From Curtobacterium sp. MCBA15_001 (GTDB lineage Bacteria > Actinomycetota > Actinomycetes > Actinomycetales > Microbacteriaceae): a stretch of DNA of 36,793 nucleotides. The translations under genes and the position numbers were made by a program. Numbering within the stretch: position 1 is the first letter of the stretch; the number at the start of each line of letters is the position of its first letter. Shown piece by piece: positions 1 to 8,974 of this stretch. The notes under the pieces were generated by a model. The model was not told the DNA's origin. It saw nothing but the letters and a program-made list of their open reading frames with translations, and made no database searches. Location: positions 1-36,793 of the forward strand of contig NZ_MJGI01000010.1 in the NCBI RefSeq assembly GCF_001864835.1. Direction: 5' to 3'.

Positions 1-15
1 TTCTCAAGGACCAGA
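1..15 (-). other. Probable rRNA operon leader, right edge only
   Basis: Read on the minus strand the last bases before the edge are TGGTCCTTGAGAA. In actinobacteria a TTGAGAACTCAACAG-type element lies in the leader of rRNA operons ahead of the 16S gene. Two candidate promoters upstream point the same way. The rRNA gene itself is outside the window, so this is inference from a short motif. Confidence 0.4.
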
Positions 16-66
16 CGCACCGAGCTTCTTCTCCTGGTGAGGAATGCCTGCTCGGGCAACTTCGGT

Positions 67-94
67 ACTGTACCACTACTTCAGTGGCGGTCGA
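67..94 (-). promoter_or_regulatory. Candidate promoter, edge-proximal, reading left
   Basis: On the minus strand a -35-like TCGACC (94-89) is followed after 16 bases by a -10-like TACAGT (72-67). It would start transcription near position 60, towards the putative rRNA leader. Weak -35 match. Confidence 0.3.
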
Positions 95-221
95 TTCGAC
101 CGGCTTCATTGGAGTGGGTGGTCCCGCTTGAGGTCGGCTCTGCTGGACTGCATCATCCGGAACATCTGCTCCGTGTGACCGTCTCGGCTTCTCCGCCGCA
201 CCTTTGGGGTGACGAGTAAGA

Positions 222-250
222 ACTCTACGTGCGATCCCGGGATCGGGCAA
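222..250 (-). promoter_or_regulatory. Candidate promoter, upstream of a tandem pair, reading left
   Basis: On the minus strand TTGCCC (250-245) is followed after 17 bases by TAGAGT (227-222). Position and direction fit the first of two tandem promoters of an rRNA operon. Between the pair (95-221) I see no gene; base composition is less GC-rich than in neighbouring genes. Confidence 0.35.
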
Positions 251-311
251 ACCGAGCGCGCACGACGGCGTGTCGCCCGGAACGACGGGGCACAGGTGTC
301 GTGGAACGACG

Positions 312-345
312 ACGGGCCCGCCATCCAGGTGGATGACGGGCCCGT
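312..345 (-). terminator. Hairpin terminator after the serA-leuB-ilvE-FAH cluster
   Basis: Nine-base arms (312-320 and 337-345), one mismatch, then five more pairs around an AGGT loop. It lies 23 bases past the stop of the last gene of the cluster and before the candidate rRNA promoters. No T-run follows, as is usual for GC-rich actinobacteria. Confidence 0.65.
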
Positions 346-367
346 TCGGACGCCGGGTGGCCGCGGT

Positions 368-1138
368 TCAGTGTCGTGCGATGACGGGGTTCTTCAGCGT
401 GCCGATCCCCGAGATGGTGACCTCGACGACCTCGCCGTCGCGGATCTCGCCGACGCCGGCGGGGGTCCCGGTCAGGATCACGTCACCGGGCAGCAGGGTC
501 CAGATCGACGACACGAACTCGACGAGCGACGGGATGTCGTGCACCATCTCGTTCGTGGAGGCCACCTGACGCAGGTCGCCGTCCACGCGGGTCTCGAGGC
601 GGATGTCCGACGGGTCGATCTCGGTCTCGATCACCGGGCCGAGCGGGCAGAACGTGTCGAAGCCCTTCGCCCGGGCCCACTGGCCGTCGCGGGCCTGCAG
701 GTCACGAGCGGTCACGTCGTTGGCGATCGTGTACCCGAGGATGACGCTCGCGAAGTCCTCGCGCTTGACGTTCTTGGCGAGGGACCCGATCACGATGGCG
801 AGTTCGCCCTCGTGGTCGACTCGGCCGACGCCCTCGGGCAGACGGATCGGGTCGTCGGGTCCGACCACCGAGGTGTTCGGCTTGAGGAACACCACGGGGT
901 CGTCCCCCGACACGTCGTCCATCTCCGCTGCGTGCTCGGCGTAGTTGAGCCCGACGCCGATCACCTTCGACCGCGGGATGACGGGCGCCAGGAGCTTCGC
1001 CTCGGACAGCGGCACCCGCTCCCCCGTGGTCTCGAAGCCCTGGTACATCGGGTCCCCCGCGAGCACGACCAGAGCGCGCTCGTCGAGGATGCCGTACCGC
1101 GGGTCTTCACCCTTGCTGCTGAACCGTGCGATCTTCAC
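368..1138 (-). CDS. Fumarylacetoacetate hydrolase family protein
   Basis: A 256-residue cytosolic enzyme of the FAH fold, the family that includes 2-hydroxyhepta-2,4-diene-1,7-dioate isomerases, acylpyruvate hydrolases and oxaloacetate decarboxylases. A short N-terminal part (1-60) precedes the catalytic domain starting at VIGVGLNYAEHAAE (59-72). The metal ligands expected for the family are visible: Glu110 and Glu112 in DHEGEL and Asp141 in ANDVTARD, followed by KGFDTFCPLGP. The substrate cannot be read from sequence. The gene starts 30 bases after the ilvE stop, so it can be co-transcribed. Its GTG start also has its own -10 box six bases upstream, so a separate leaderless transcript is likely. 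The link to branched-chain metabolism is positional only. Confidence 0.9.
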   Translation of the reverse strand: MKIARFSSKGEDPRYGILDERALVVLAGDPMYQGFETTGERVPLSEAKLLAPVIPRSKVIGVGLNYAEHAAEMDDVSGDDPVVFLKPNTSVVGPDDPIRLPEGVGRVDHEGELAIVIGSLAKNVKREDFASVILGYTIANDVTARDLQARDGQWARAKGFDTFCPLGPVIETEIDPSDIRLETRVDGDLRQVASTNEMVHDIPSLVEFVSSIWTLLPGDVILTGTPAGVGEIRDGEVVEVTISGIGTLKNPVIARH

Positions 1139-1144
1139 CGTTCG

Positions 1145-1150
1145 ACCCTA
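1145..1150 (-). promoter_or_regulatory. Leaderless-type -10 box for the FAH-family gene
   Basis: TAGGGT on the minus strand ends six bases before the GTG start at 1138, which puts the expected transcription start at the start codon. No Shine-Dalgarno sequence is present. Confidence 0.5.
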
Positions 1151-1168
1151 CCGACGACCGGGGCGCGA

Positions 1169-2287
1169 TCAGGACGCGTCGGTCAGCTTGGTCATCCACC
1201 CGTGCGGGTCGGGACGACGGCCGGACTGGATGTCGGTGAGCTCCTGGCGCAGGGACATCGTCAGTTCGCCGGCGCCCTCGGTCGGGGAACCGATCGTGAA
1301 GCCCTCGCCACGGAGTTCGGCGATCGGGGTGACCACCGCTGCGGTCCCACACGCGAAGGCCTCGGTGATGGACCCGTCGGCCACACCGTCGCGCCACTCG
1401 TCGAGCGTGACCCGCCGCTTCTCCACACGCAGGCCGCGGTCCTCGGCGAGCTGCAGGATCGAGTCGCGCGTGATGCCCTCGAGGATGGAGTCGGAGTCCG
1501 GGGTGACGAGTGTGCCGTCGGCCTTCACCAGCACGACGTTCATGCCGCCGAGCTCCTCCAGGTACCGGCCCTCTTCCGAGTCCAGGAACATCACCTGCTG
1601 ACACCCGTGCTCGTAGGCCTCTTGCTGCGGCAACAGGGACGCTGCGTAGTTGCCCCCTGTCTTCGCGGCGCCGGTCCCACCGCGGCCGGCTCGGGCGTAG
1701 GTCGTGGACAGCCAGATCGACACGGGCTTCGGTCCCGAGGTGAAGTAGGCGCCGGCGGGGCTGGCGATGCAGTGGTACGCGACCGCCTGCGCGGCTCGGA
1801 CACCGAGGAAGGACTCCGTCGCGATCATGAACGGCCGGAGGTACAGGCTGGTCTCGGGCGCGGACGGGACCCAGTCGACGTCGGTCTGCACGAGCTGTCG
1901 GATCGACTCGACGAACACCTCGGTGGGGAGCTCCGGCAGTGCCAGGCGTCGGGCGGACCGCTGGAACCGCGCGGCGTTCGCCTCGGGCCGGAAGGTCCAG
2001 ACGGACCCGTCGGCGTGGCGGTAGGCCTTGAGCCCCTCGAAGATCTCCTGCGCGTAGTGCAGCACGCTGGCGCTCGGGTCGAGCGAGAGCGGACCGTAGG
2101 GGTGGATCGAGGCGTCGTGCCAGCCGGCGTCCACGGTCCACTCGACGGTGGCCATGTGGTCGGTGAAGTGCTTGCCGAACCCCGGGTCGGCGAGGATGAC
2201 CTCGCGCTCGGCCTCGGCGCGGCGCTCGGGGGACGGCGTGGTCGCGAAGTCCAGTCCGAACACGGGTCCGGCGGTGTCGGTGCTCAT
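1169..2287 (-). CDS. ilvE: Branched-chain amino acid aminotransferase
   Basis: Transfers the amino group between glutamate and the 2-oxo acids of valine, leucine and isoleucine, the last step of their synthesis. The 372-residue product has the class IV (fold type IV) PLP-transaminase layout. [14 protein letters not shown] lies at 77-90, [14 protein letters not shown] at 151-164, and the PLP lysine is Lys209 in [12 protein letters not shown]. The [10 protein letters not shown] stretch and the C-terminal [11 protein letters not shown] motif are typical of the family. Its ATG overlaps the leuB stop codon by four bases (ATGA), so leuB and ilvE are translationally coupled. Length and motifs match actinobacterial IlvE closely. 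Confidence 0.97.
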   Translation of the reverse strand: MSTDTAGPVFGLDFATTPSPERRAEAEREVILADPGFGKHFTDHMATVEWTVDAGWHDASIHPYGPLSLDPSASVLHYAQEIFEGLKAYRHADGSVWTFRPEANAARFQRSARRLALPELPTEVFVESIRQLVQTDVDWVPSAPETSLYLRPFMIATESFLGVRAAQAVAYHCIASPAGAYFTSGPKPVSIWLSTTYARAGRGGTGAAKTGGNYAASLLPQQEAYEHGCQQVMFLDSEEGRYLEELGGMNVVLVKADGTLVTPDSDSILEGITRDSILQLAEDRGLRVEKRRVTLDEWRDGVADGSITEAFACGTAAVVTPIAELRGEGFTIGSPTEGAGELTMSLRQELTDIQSGRRPDPHGWMTKLTDAS

Positions 2288-3375
2288 CGGGTGGCTCCTT
2301 CTGCAGCGGTGGTGGTGCGCGCAGTCGCCGCGGCGGCGATCGCGTCGCCGATCTCGGTCGTGCTGCGCTGCGTGGTGCCCCGGTCGGCGAGGTCCGCTTC
2401 GACGGCCTGGGTCACCGCGATAGCCAGGTCAGGACGACCGATGTGGTCGAGGAGCAGGGCGACGGAGAGGACGGCGGCGGTCGGGTCGGCCAGCTGCTGG
2501 CCCGCGATGTCCGGCGCGGATCCGTGCACCGGCTCGAACATGCTGGGGAAGGTGCCGTCCGGGTTGATGTTGCCCGAGGCCGCGAGACCGATGCCGCCGC
2601 TGATCGCCCCGGCGAGGTCGGTGATGATGTCACCGAAGAGGTTGTCGGTCACGATGACGTCGAACCGAGCAGGCTCGCGGACCATGTGGATGGTGACCGC
2701 GTCGACGTGCTGGTAGTCCACCGTGACGTCGGGGAACTCCTGCCCCACTGCCGCCACCGTGCGCTGCCAGAGTGCGCCGGCGTTGACGAGCACGTTGCTC
2801 TTGTGCACGAGCGTCAGGTGCTTCCGCGGTCGACGCTGCGCCAGGTCGAACGCGTACCGCACGGTCCGCTCGACTCCGTGCGCCGTGTTGATGGAGACCT
2901 CGGTCGCGATCTCGTGCGGCGTGCCGACACGGATGGCACCGCCGTTGCCGACGTAGGGCCCCTCGGTGCCCTCACGCACCACGACGAAGTCGACGTCGCC
3001 GGGTGTGGCGAGTGGCGTCACCACGGAGTCGTAGACCTTGGTCGGACGGAGGTTGACGTAGTGGTCGAACGCGAACCGCAGCTTGAGCAGCAACCCGCGC
3101 TCGATGATGCCGCCCGCCAGACGCGGGTCTCGCGGGTCGCCCCCGACGGCACCCAGCAGGATCGCGTCGTGGGACGCCACCGCCGCCAGGTCCTCGTCGG
3201 TCAGGATCTCGCCGGTCTCGAGGTACCGGGTCGCCCCGAGGGAGAACGGCGTCTCCTCGATGACGAGGTCGGCCGGGGTGACGGCGCGCAGGACCTTGAG
3301 GGCCTGGTCCACGACCTCTGGTCCGATGCCGTCACCGCGGATCACGGCCAGGCGGAGCGTCTGCGTCTCGGTCAT
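2284..3375 (-). CDS. leuB: 3-isopropylmalate dehydrogenase
   Basis: Oxidatively decarboxylates 3-isopropylmalate with NAD+ in leucine synthesis. The ATG at 3375 gives 363 residues beginning [20 protein letters not shown]. The reading frame stays open far upstream, but that part overlaps serA and is not real. Family marks are GDGIGPEV at the N-terminus, the [10 protein letters not shown] metal/substrate loop and [12 protein letters not shown] near the C-terminus. It sits 26 bases after serA and overlaps ilvE by four bases, so serA-leuB-ilvE probably form one transcript. leuA, leuC and leuD are not in this window. Confidence 0.97.
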   Translation of the reverse strand: MTETQTLRLAVIRGDGIGPEVVDQALKVLRAVTPADLVIEETPFSLGATRYLETGEILTDEDLAAVASHDAILLGAVGGDPRDPRLAGGIIERGLLLKLRFAFDHYVNLRPTKVYDSVVTPLATPGDVDFVVVREGTEGPYVGNGGAIRVGTPHEIATEVSINTAHGVERTVRYAFDLAQRRPRKHLTLVHKSNVLVNAGALWQRTVAAVGQEFPDVTVDYQHVDAVTIHMVREPARFDVIVTDNLFGDIITDLAGAISGGIGLAASGNINPDGTFPSMFEPVHGSAPDIAGQQLADPTAAVLSVALLLDHIGRPDLAIAVTQAVEADLADRGTTQRSTTEIGDAIAAAATARTTTAAEGATR

Positions 3376-3401
3376 GCGGGGAGCCCTTCGGGTCTGGTGT
3401 C

Positions 3402-4991
3402 TCAGAGCGTGATGTCGATCTCGCGGAGCGAGGCGGCGTCGATCGTCGAGCGGACGTGCTCGAGGATCTCGGTCGGCACCGGCGAGTCGACGGTCAGGAC
3501 GCTGAGGGCCTGTCCGCCGGCGGCCTGACGGGCGATCTGCATGGCGGCGATGTTGATGCCGGCCTCGCCGAACTCCTTGCCGTAGACCGCGACGATGCCC
3601 GGGCGGTCCGTGTAGACCATGACGACGTGGTGCGCGTCGAGGGCGACCTCGACGTCGTAGCCGTTGATCTCGACGAGCTTCTCGACCTGCTTGGGGCCGG
3701 TGAGCGTGCCGGAGACGCTGATCGCCGGGCCGTCGGACTGCGCGCCACGGATCGTCAGGACGTTGCGGTACTCGGGGCTGTCCGCGTCGGTGATGAGCCG
3801 TACGCTCACCCCGCGCTGCTCCGCGATGAGCGGGGCGTTGACGTAGGAGACCTGGTCGCTGACGACGTCGGTGAAGACGCCCTTGAGCGCCGCGAGCTTG
3901 AGGACACTGACGTCGAACTGCGCCAGTTCGCCGTGGACCTCGACGTCGATGCTGGTGACCGGCGACGTGGCGAGGGCGGTGAACACCTGCCCGAGCTTCT
4001 CCATCAGCGGGATGCCGGGACGCACGTACGGGTCGATGACGCCACCGGCGACGTTGACGGCGTCGGGGACGAGTTCGCCGCCGAGGGCGAGGCGGACCGA
4101 CTTGGCGACCGAGACGCCTGCCTTCTCCTGCGCTTCGTCGGTGGAGGCACCGAGGTGCGGGGTCACGACCACGTTCGGCAGCGCCACGAGCGGCGAGTCG
4201 GTCGGCGGCTCGGACACGAAGACGTCGAGTCCGGCGCCGGCGATCGTGCCGGCGGTGAGTGCCCGGTGCAGGGCGGCCTCGTCGATCAGGCCGCCGCGGG
4301 CGACGTTGACGACGAAGGCCGTCGGCTTCATGAGCGCGAACTGCTCGTCCGAGATCATGCCGAGGGTCTCGGGCGTCTTCGGCATGTGGATCGTCACGAA
4401 GTCCGACCGACGCAGCAGGTCGTCGAGGGAGACGAGCTCGACCCCGAGCTGCTGCGCGCGGGCGGTGGTGACGTACGGGTCGTAGGCGATGACGGACACG
4501 CCGAACGCCTGCAGGCGCTGCGTGATGAGCGCACCGATGCGGCCGAGGCCGATGATGCCGACCGTCTTCTCGTAGAGCTCGACGCCGGTGTACGCCGAGC
4601 GCTTCCACGCACCGGCGGCCAGCGAGGCGTGCGCGGCCGGGATGTGGCGCGCCAGCGAGAGGATGTGGCCGACCGTCAGCTCGGCGGCGGAGATGATGTT
4701 CGACGTCGGCGCGTTGACGACCATGACGCCGGCGGTGGTGGCCGCCTTGATGTCGACGTTGTCGAGGCCGACGCCGGCGCGGGCGATGACCTTGAGGCCG
4801 GGCGCGGCGGCGATCGCCTCGGCGTCGACCTTGGTGGCGGACCGCACCAGGATGGCGTGCGCGTCGGCGAGGGAGGCCAGGAGTGCGGGGCGGTCGGTGC
4901 CGTCCACGTTCCGGATCTCGAAGTCGGGCCCGAGGGCGTCGACTGTGGCGGGCGAGAGTTCTTCGGCGATCAGGACGACCGGCTTCGGCAC
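3402..4991 (-). CDS. serA: D-3-phosphoglycerate dehydrogenase
   Basis: First step of the phosphorylated serine pathway: NAD+-dependent oxidation of 3-phosphoglycerate. The GTG at 4991 gives 529 residues ([14 protein letters not shown]), the usual length of the long actinobacterial form. This start is preferred over the longer open frame because GAGGAAAC lies just upstream (4999-5006). The order is substrate domain, Rossmann domain with [12 protein letters not shown], catalytic segment [20 protein letters not shown] with the catalytic His, then an intervening domain and a C-terminal ACT domain (about 455-529). The ACT domain suggests serine feedback. First gene of the serA-leuB-ilvE cluster. 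Confidence 0.96.
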   Translation of the reverse strand: MPKPVVLIAEELSPATVDALGPDFEIRNVDGTDRPALLASLADAHAILVRSATKVDAEAIAAAPGLKVIARAGVGLDNVDIKAATTAGVMVVNAPTSNIISAAELTVGHILSLARHIPAAHASLAAGAWKRSAYTGVELYEKTVGIIGLGRIGALITQRLQAFGVSVIAYDPYVTTARAQQLGVELVSLDDLLRRSDFVTIHMPKTPETLGMISDEQFALMKPTAFVVNVARGGLIDEAALHRALTAGTIAGAGLDVFVSEPPTDSPLVALPNVVVTPHLGASTDEAQEKAGVSVAKSVRLALGGELVPDAVNVAGGVIDPYVRPGIPLMEKLGQVFTALATSPVTSIDVEVHGELAQFDVSVLKLAALKGVFTDVVSDQVSYVNAPLIAEQRGVSVRLITDADSPEYRNVLTIRGAQSDGPAISVSGTLTGPKQVEKLVEINGYDVEVALDAHHVVMVYTDRPGIVAVYGKEFGEAGINIAAMQIARQAAGGQALSVLTVDSPVPTEILEHVRSTIDAASLREIDITL

Positions 4992-5030
4992 AGCTGCTGT
5001 TTCCTCACACGAGACGGGCGGTGTCCGACC

Positions 5031-5036
5031 ATCGTA
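5031..5036 (-). promoter_or_regulatory. Candidate -10 box for serA
   Basis: TACGAT on the minus strand (5036-5031) would start transcription near 5024, leaving a leader of about 33 bases that contains the GAGGAAAC ribosome binding site. No good -35 is seen. Confidence 0.4.
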
Positions 5037-5092
5037 TCGACGCGATCGACGCGTTACGACCGATGTCGCGGGCCTGTGGAGACCCGAGGACA

Positions 5093-5130
5093 ACGGGAGG
5101 CCCGTGGCGGGGTCGCCACGGGCCTCCTGT
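5093..5130. terminator. Palindromic terminator with GGAGGCCCG core
   Basis: Seventeen-base arms (5093-5109 and 5114-5130) with a single G:U-type mismatch around a four-base loop. It follows the 5146-5520 gene on the minus strand and separates it from serA. It shares the GGAGGCCCG...CGGGCCTCC core with terminators near 20290, 24515 and 28400. Confidence 0.75.
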
Positions 5131-5145
5131 CTGGTGCCTGGTGCG

Positions 5146-5520
5146 TCAGGAACCGATGCGGAGCGTCGAGGACACGTACTGCAGCAGCGTGAACCACAGC
5201 GCCGAGACCGCGCAGAGCGCGGCGACGAACACCACGACCGTGCGCACCAGGTCCATCCGACGCGACACGAACCAGGCGACGACGAAGCCGGCCGGTGCGA
5301 TGAGGACGTCGAGGACGAGCACGGGCCAGGGCGTCGCGGTCTCGAGGCCGGTGCCACCGTTCTTGCGGACGAACTCGTTGAAGGCCGCGACCGACTGCGA
5401 GACGCCGACCAGGTTGCCGACCGCCTGCCAGGTGACGTACGCCAGGCACAGCGCGGCGACGACCCACACGACGAGCTTGCCGGTGGTGACGGTGCGCGGC
5501 CGTTCGGCGACGGCGCTCAC
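5146..5520 (-). CDS. Small membrane protein, function unknown
   Basis: A 124-residue protein with a GTG start overlapping the upstream stop by four bases (GTGA). Three hydrophobic helices are visible: about 15-35, 65-85 and 92-112, the last followed by a short polar tail ending TLRIGS. A loop with FNEFVRKNGGTGLETATPW separates the first two. I do not recognise the family. It is the second gene of a two-gene operon with the membrane protein encoded at 5517-5981, so the two products may act together. The hairpin at 5093-5130 ends the unit. Confidence 0.75.
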   Translation of the reverse strand: MSAVAERPRTVTTGKLVVWVVAALCLAYVTWQAVGNLVGVSQSVAAFNEFVRKNGGTGLETATPWPVLVLDVLIAPAGFVVAWFVSRRMDLVRTVVVFVAALCAVSALWFTLLQYVSSTLRIGS

Positions 5521-5981
5521 CCGAAGCTCCTGGTCATGATGAAGGGCCAGGGGATCAGCACGACCGCCCCGACGAGCAGCCAGGTGAACCGTGTCCGGTT
5601 GCGGCTGCCCTGCCCGAGCCAGAGTGTCGCGGCGAACCAGAACGCCGGGGCCATGATCGCCAGCACGCGCATGACTTCCGACGCCATGCCCATGACGCCG
5701 GTCCCGGTGATGGTCAGCAGGCTCGCGCTGACGAGCCAGGCGACCGTGTAGAGCAGGTAGACGCCACCGAAGACGCCCGTGCCGACGAGCGCACCGGACC
5801 CGAGTGGCGCTTCGGCGTCGGGTGCGGGGCGGGACTTCGTGCGGATCGCGTTGTGGGCTGCGTCGACGTGGGTGGCGTCGTCGGCGTCGTCCCAGGAGAG
5901 CGCGGCGTCGTCGTCGTGGTCGACGGCGCCGTCCGGCGGGGACGCTGCGCCGCCGTCGTGTGCGGGAGGTGCCGGGGTCAT
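5517..5981 (-). CDS. Membrane protein with acidic N-terminal tail, function unknown
   Basis: A 154-residue protein. Residues 1-60 are polar and rich in Asp and His (VDHDDDAALSWDDADD), probably disordered and cytoplasmic. Three or four hydrophobic segments follow: about 65-88, 92-115 and 130-150. The ATG at 5981 has TAGAAT ending seven bases upstream and no Shine-Dalgarno, so a leaderless mRNA is likely. The stop overlaps the start of the next gene by four bases. Family not recognised; a transport-accessory or DUF-type membrane protein is possible. Confidence 0.75.
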   Translation of the reverse strand: MTPAPPAHDGGAASPPDGAVDHDDDAALSWDDADDATHVDAAHNAIRTKSRPAPDAEAPLGSGALVGTGVFGGVYLLYTVAWLVSASLLTITGTGVMGMASEVMRVLAIMAPAFWFAATLWLGQGSRNRTRFTWLLVGAVVLIPWPFIMTRSFG

Positions 5982-5988
5982 GCCGTCG

Positions 5989-5994
5989 ATTCTA
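5989..5994 (-). promoter_or_regulatory. Leaderless-type -10 box for the 5981 gene
   Basis: TAGAAT on the minus strand (5994-5989), seven bases before the ATG at 5981. Confidence 0.5.
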
Positions 5995-6044
5995 CGAGGC
6001 CCGCCCGACTCCGGACGACCCGAGCACCGAGCGGCTCCGGCCGG

Positions 6045-7235
6045 TCAGACGTCCGCGGCCTGGTGCTGCAGGACCTCGGCGACGACGTCGCGAACGGCCG
6101 GGAACAGCGGGTGGCTCTCCATGAGTCCGGTCAGGATCTCGGTGAGCGCGTGCGCGGTGGCACCGGAGCGCAGGAGCGCGTGCAGCTCGACCGACTCGGG
6201 GTCGTCCTGGTCGTCGAAGGCGAGCGCGACGCGGACCGCGCCGAGCAGGTGGTCAACGGGCACCCCCCGCTCGGCGAGCTGCGCGGCGGGGCCGACGAAC
6301 CGCTCGCGGCGGCCGAGCTTGCGGAGCGGGTTGCGGCCGACGCGGACGGTGGTGTCCGGCAGGTGCGGGTTCGCGATGCGCGACAGGTTGGCGGCGACGT
6401 ACCGGGCGTGCTCGGTGCGGTCGAAGCCGTGCTTGGCGACCAGGAGCTCGGTGGTCTCGGCGAGCACACCGTCGACCTCGGCGCGGACGTCGTGGTCCTC
6501 GAGGGCTTCGCGGATGAGTCGGATCCCCCGCACGGTGCCGTGGTAGGCGGCCGTCGCGTGCGCGGTGTTCACGGTGTAGAGCTTGCGTTCGACGAAGGGC
6601 TGCAGGTCGTCGACCCACGTGACGCCCTCGATCGCGGGCGGCTCGGCGTCGGAGTCGGCGAAGGGCGTCCGCTCGATGACCCACTCGTAGAAGGGCTCGA
6701 GGACGACGTCGAGTCCCCCGGACTGACCGAGGACGCCGGACTGGTCGGGCACGATGCGGTCGATGGCGCAGTTCGCGAACACCGCGGCGATGTCCCGGTC
6801 CTCGAGGATCGGCGCACGGCGGATGCTGGCGTGCAGGGAGTCGGTCGCGTTGAACGCGTTCTCGCACGCGACGATCGTGACGTCGCCGCGGTCGGTCCCG
6901 CGTGCGGCGAGGCCCTCGGCGATGACCGGGGCGACGAGCGGCAGTGTGCGGGCACCGACGGCGGTGGTGACGACGTCCGCAGCGGCGATGGCCTGCACCA
7001 CACGCTCGCGGTCGGTCTTGCTGTTGAGCGCACGGAAGCCGTGGACCAGGTGCTCGACCGGCATCTCGCCGACCTCGTGCACAACGAAGCGACCGGCTTC
7101 GTTGAGGGCCGAGACGACGCGGTCGTCGACGTCGACGAAGGTCAGCTCGTAGCCGCTCGCGACGAGGAACTGGCCCACGAACCCGCGCCCGATCTTGCCG
7201 GCGCCGATGTGGACCGCTCGTTTCGTCACCGCCAT
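6045..7235 (-). CDS. mtlD: Mannitol-1-phosphate 5-dehydrogenase
   Basis: Interconverts mannitol 1-phosphate and fructose 6-phosphate with NAD(H). The 396-residue product begins MAVTKRAVHIGAGKIGRGFVG, the N-terminal dinucleotide-binding glycine motif of the polyol-specific long-chain dehydrogenase family. It also carries VACENAFNATDSL and the catalytic-domain segment with YTVNTAHATAAYHG and the expected conserved Lys/Asn/His residues. Full length for the family. No mannitol PTS component or mtlR is in the window, so the source of substrate is not shown. It stands alone between the ilv operon and the small membrane-protein pair, with a GATGAT hexamer six bases before the ATG that could serve as a leaderless -10 box. 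Confidence 0.93.
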   Translation of the reverse strand: MAVTKRAVHIGAGKIGRGFVGQFLVASGYELTFVDVDDRVVSALNEAGRFVVHEVGEMPVEHLVHGFRALNSKTDRERVVQAIAAADVVTTAVGARTLPLVAPVIAEGLAARGTDRGDVTIVACENAFNATDSLHASIRRAPILEDRDIAAVFANCAIDRIVPDQSGVLGQSGGLDVVLEPFYEWVIERTPFADSDAEPPAIEGVTWVDDLQPFVERKLYTVNTAHATAAYHGTVRGIRLIREALEDHDVRAEVDGVLAETTELLVAKHGFDRTEHARYVAANLSRIANPHLPDTTVRVGRNPLRKLGRRERFVGPAAQLAERGVPVDHLLGAVRVALAFDDQDDPESVELHALLRSGATAHALTEILTGLMESHPLFPAVRDVVAEVLQHQAADV

Positions 7236-7346
7236 CCGACGATCATCCCATGCTGATCGGTCGTCACGTGACGGGTGAGCGAGGTGCGCGCACGCGGGGC
7301 GCTGGGGGTGGTGGAGAGCTGCTGCATACCGTTCGGGTCACATCGA

Positions 7347-7380
7347 GAGGCGGCGGTGCACAGGTGCACACCGCCGCCTC
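7347..7380 (-). terminator. Hairpin terminator after ilvC
   Basis: Perfect 12-base arms (7347-7358 and 7369-7380) around a 10-base loop, 24 bases past the ilvC stop. It ends the ilvDBNC unit and isolates mtlD. Confidence 0.75.
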
Positions 7381-7403
7381 GTCATCGAGTGGTCTCGGGA
7401 AGA

Positions 7404-8429
7404 CTACCGCGCGGCGGAACCGTCGACGTAGTCCGAGTCCGCCTGCTTCCACGCGAACAGCGCGCGGAGCTCGCGGCCGGTGGCCTCGATCGGGTGGCCC
7501 TCGCCCTTCTCGCGCAGGGCGGTGAACTCCGGCGCGCCGGCGTCCTGGTCATCGATGAAGCGCTTCGCGAAGGCACCGTTCTGGATGTCCGCCAGCACGG
7601 CCTTCATGTTCTCCTTGACCTCGGGCGAGATCACACGCGGGCCGGAGACGTAGTCACCGAACTCGGCCGTGTCGGAGATCGACCAGCGCTGCTTGGTGAG
7701 GCCGCCCTCCCAGATCAGGTCGACGATGAGCTTGAGCTCGTGCAGGACCTCGAAGTAGGCGATCTGCGGCTGGTAGCCGGCTTCCACCAGGGTCTCGAAG
7801 CCGTACTGGATGAGCTGCGAGGTGCCACCGCACAGGACGGCCTGTTCGCCGAACAGGTCGGTCTCGGTCTCCTCGGTGAACGTCGTCTTGATGCCGCCGG
7901 AACGCAGGCCGCCGATGGCCTTGGAGTACGACCACGCCAGGTCCCAGGCGCTGCCCGAGGCGTCGACCTCGACCGCGACGATCACGGGGACGCCACGGCC
8001 GGCCTCGTACTCGCGGCGCACGGTGTGGCCCGGGCCCTTCGGCGCGACGAGCGACACGTCGACGCCCTCGGGCGCCTGGATGTAGCCGAAGCGGATGTTG
8101 AAGCCGTGGCCGAAGACCAGGGTCGCGCCCGGCTGCAGGTTCGGCTCGATGTCGTCCTTGTAGACGATGCGCTGGACCTGGTCGGGCGCCAGGATCACGA
8201 CGACGTCGGCCCACTTCGTGACCTCGGCCGGGGTCAGGACCTCGAAGCCGGCCTCTTCGGCCTTCTGGCGGCTCTTCGAGCCCTCCTTGAGGCCGATCTT
8301 GACCTCGACGCCGGAGTCGCGGAGGTTGAGGGCGTGGGCGTGGCCCTGCGAGCCGTAGCCGATGACGGCGACCTTCTTGCCCTGGATGAGCGTCAGGTCG
8401 GCGTCGGCGTCGTACACGATGTCAGTCAC
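7404..8429 (-). CDS. ilvC: Ketol-acid reductoisomerase (NADP+)
   Basis: Isomerises and reduces acetolactate and acetohydroxybutyrate to the dihydroxy acids of valine and isoleucine synthesis, using Mg2+ and NADPH. The 341-residue product is the short class I form. The Rossmann motif is [21 protein letters not shown] and the following LKEGSKS loop carries the serines usual for NADPH preference. [10 protein letters not shown] and the metal-binding [13 protein letters not shown] follow. The GTG start at 8429 has AAGGAG upstream, at a slightly long spacing. It is the last gene of ilvD-ilvB-ilvN-ilvC, 44 bases after ilvN. Confidence 0.97.
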   Translation of the reverse strand: MTDIVYDADADLTLIQGKKVAVIGYGSQGHAHALNLRDSGVEVKIGLKEGSKSRQKAEEAGFEVLTPAEVTKWADVVVILAPDQVQRIVYKDDIEPNLQPGATLVFGHGFNIRFGYIQAPEGVDVSLVAPKGPGHTVRREYEAGRGVPVIVAVEVDASGSAWDLAWSYSKAIGGLRSGGIKTTFTEETETDLFGEQAVLCGGTSQLIQYGFETLVEAGYQPQIAYFEVLHELKLIVDLIWEGGLTKQRWSISDTAEFGDYVSGPRVISPEVKENMKAVLADIQNGAFAKRFIDDQDAGAPEFTALREKGEGHPIEATGRELRALFAWKQADSDYVDGSAAR

Positions 8430-8473
8430 GGTGCGTGGTCTCCTTGTTGGTGGTTCGTTCGGGGCCGGGGCGC

Positions 8474-8974
8474 TCAGCGCACCCGGTCGGTGATGCTCTT
8501 CGGTCCGCGGCCCATGCCGAGGAGCCCGGCGCGTGCCAGCTCCTTGATGCCGTAGGGCTCGAGCACGCGGAGGATCGCCTGGATCTTGCCGGGGTCACCG
8601 GTCACCTCGACGATGAGCGAGTCGTTCGCGACGTCGACGACCTGGGCCCGGAACAGGTTCACTGCCTCGAGCACGGCCGAACGGGTCTGGTTGTCGACCC
8701 GGACCTTCACGAGCATGTGCTCGCGCTGGACCGACTGCGAGAAGTCGAGTTCGACGATCTTGATGACGTTGACGAGCTTGTTGAGCTGCTTGGTCACCTG
8801 TTCCAGCGGGAGGTCCTCGACGTCGACGACGACCGTGATCCGGGACAGCCCCGGGACCTCGGTGTTGCCGACGGCGAGCGACTCGATGTTGAAGCCGCGT
8901 CGGGCGAAGAGCCCGGCGACGCGGGTCAACAGGCCCGGCTTGTCCTCCACCAGGAGGGAGAGGACGTGGCTCAT
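8474..8974 (-). CDS. ilvN: Acetolactate synthase small (regulatory) subunit
   Basis: Regulatory partner of IlvB that confers valine feedback and raises activity. The ATG at 8974 gives 166 residues beginning [19 protein letters not shown]. An N-terminal ACT domain (about 3-75, with [16 protein letters not shown]) is followed by the C-terminal small-subunit domain. The ATG overlaps the ilvB stop by four bases, the usual coupling for two subunits made in proportion. The open frame extends further upstream but that part lies inside ilvB. Confidence 0.96.
   Translation of the reverse strand: MSHVLSLLVEDKPGLLTRVAGLFARRGFNIESLAVGNTEVPGLSRITVVVDVEDLPLEQVTKQLNKLVNVIKIVELDFSQSVQREHMLVKVRVDNQTRSAVLEAVNLFRAQVVDVANDSLIVEVTGDPGKIQAILRVLEPYGIKELARAGLLGMGRGPKSITDRVR

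Noticed and set aside
209..2716. Long open frame on the plus strand opposite the FAH, ilvE and leuB genes
   Set aside because: Composition shadow of real minus-strand genes in high-GC DNA; no ribosome binding site and no recognisable domain, while the other strand encodes clear enzymes.
3456..5192. Plus-strand open frame opposite serA
   Set aside because: Asp/Val/Arg-rich shadow translation of serA.
8430..8473. Riboswitch between ilvN and ilvC
   Set aside because: Only 44 bases, fully accounted for by an AAGGAG ribosome binding site and spacer.
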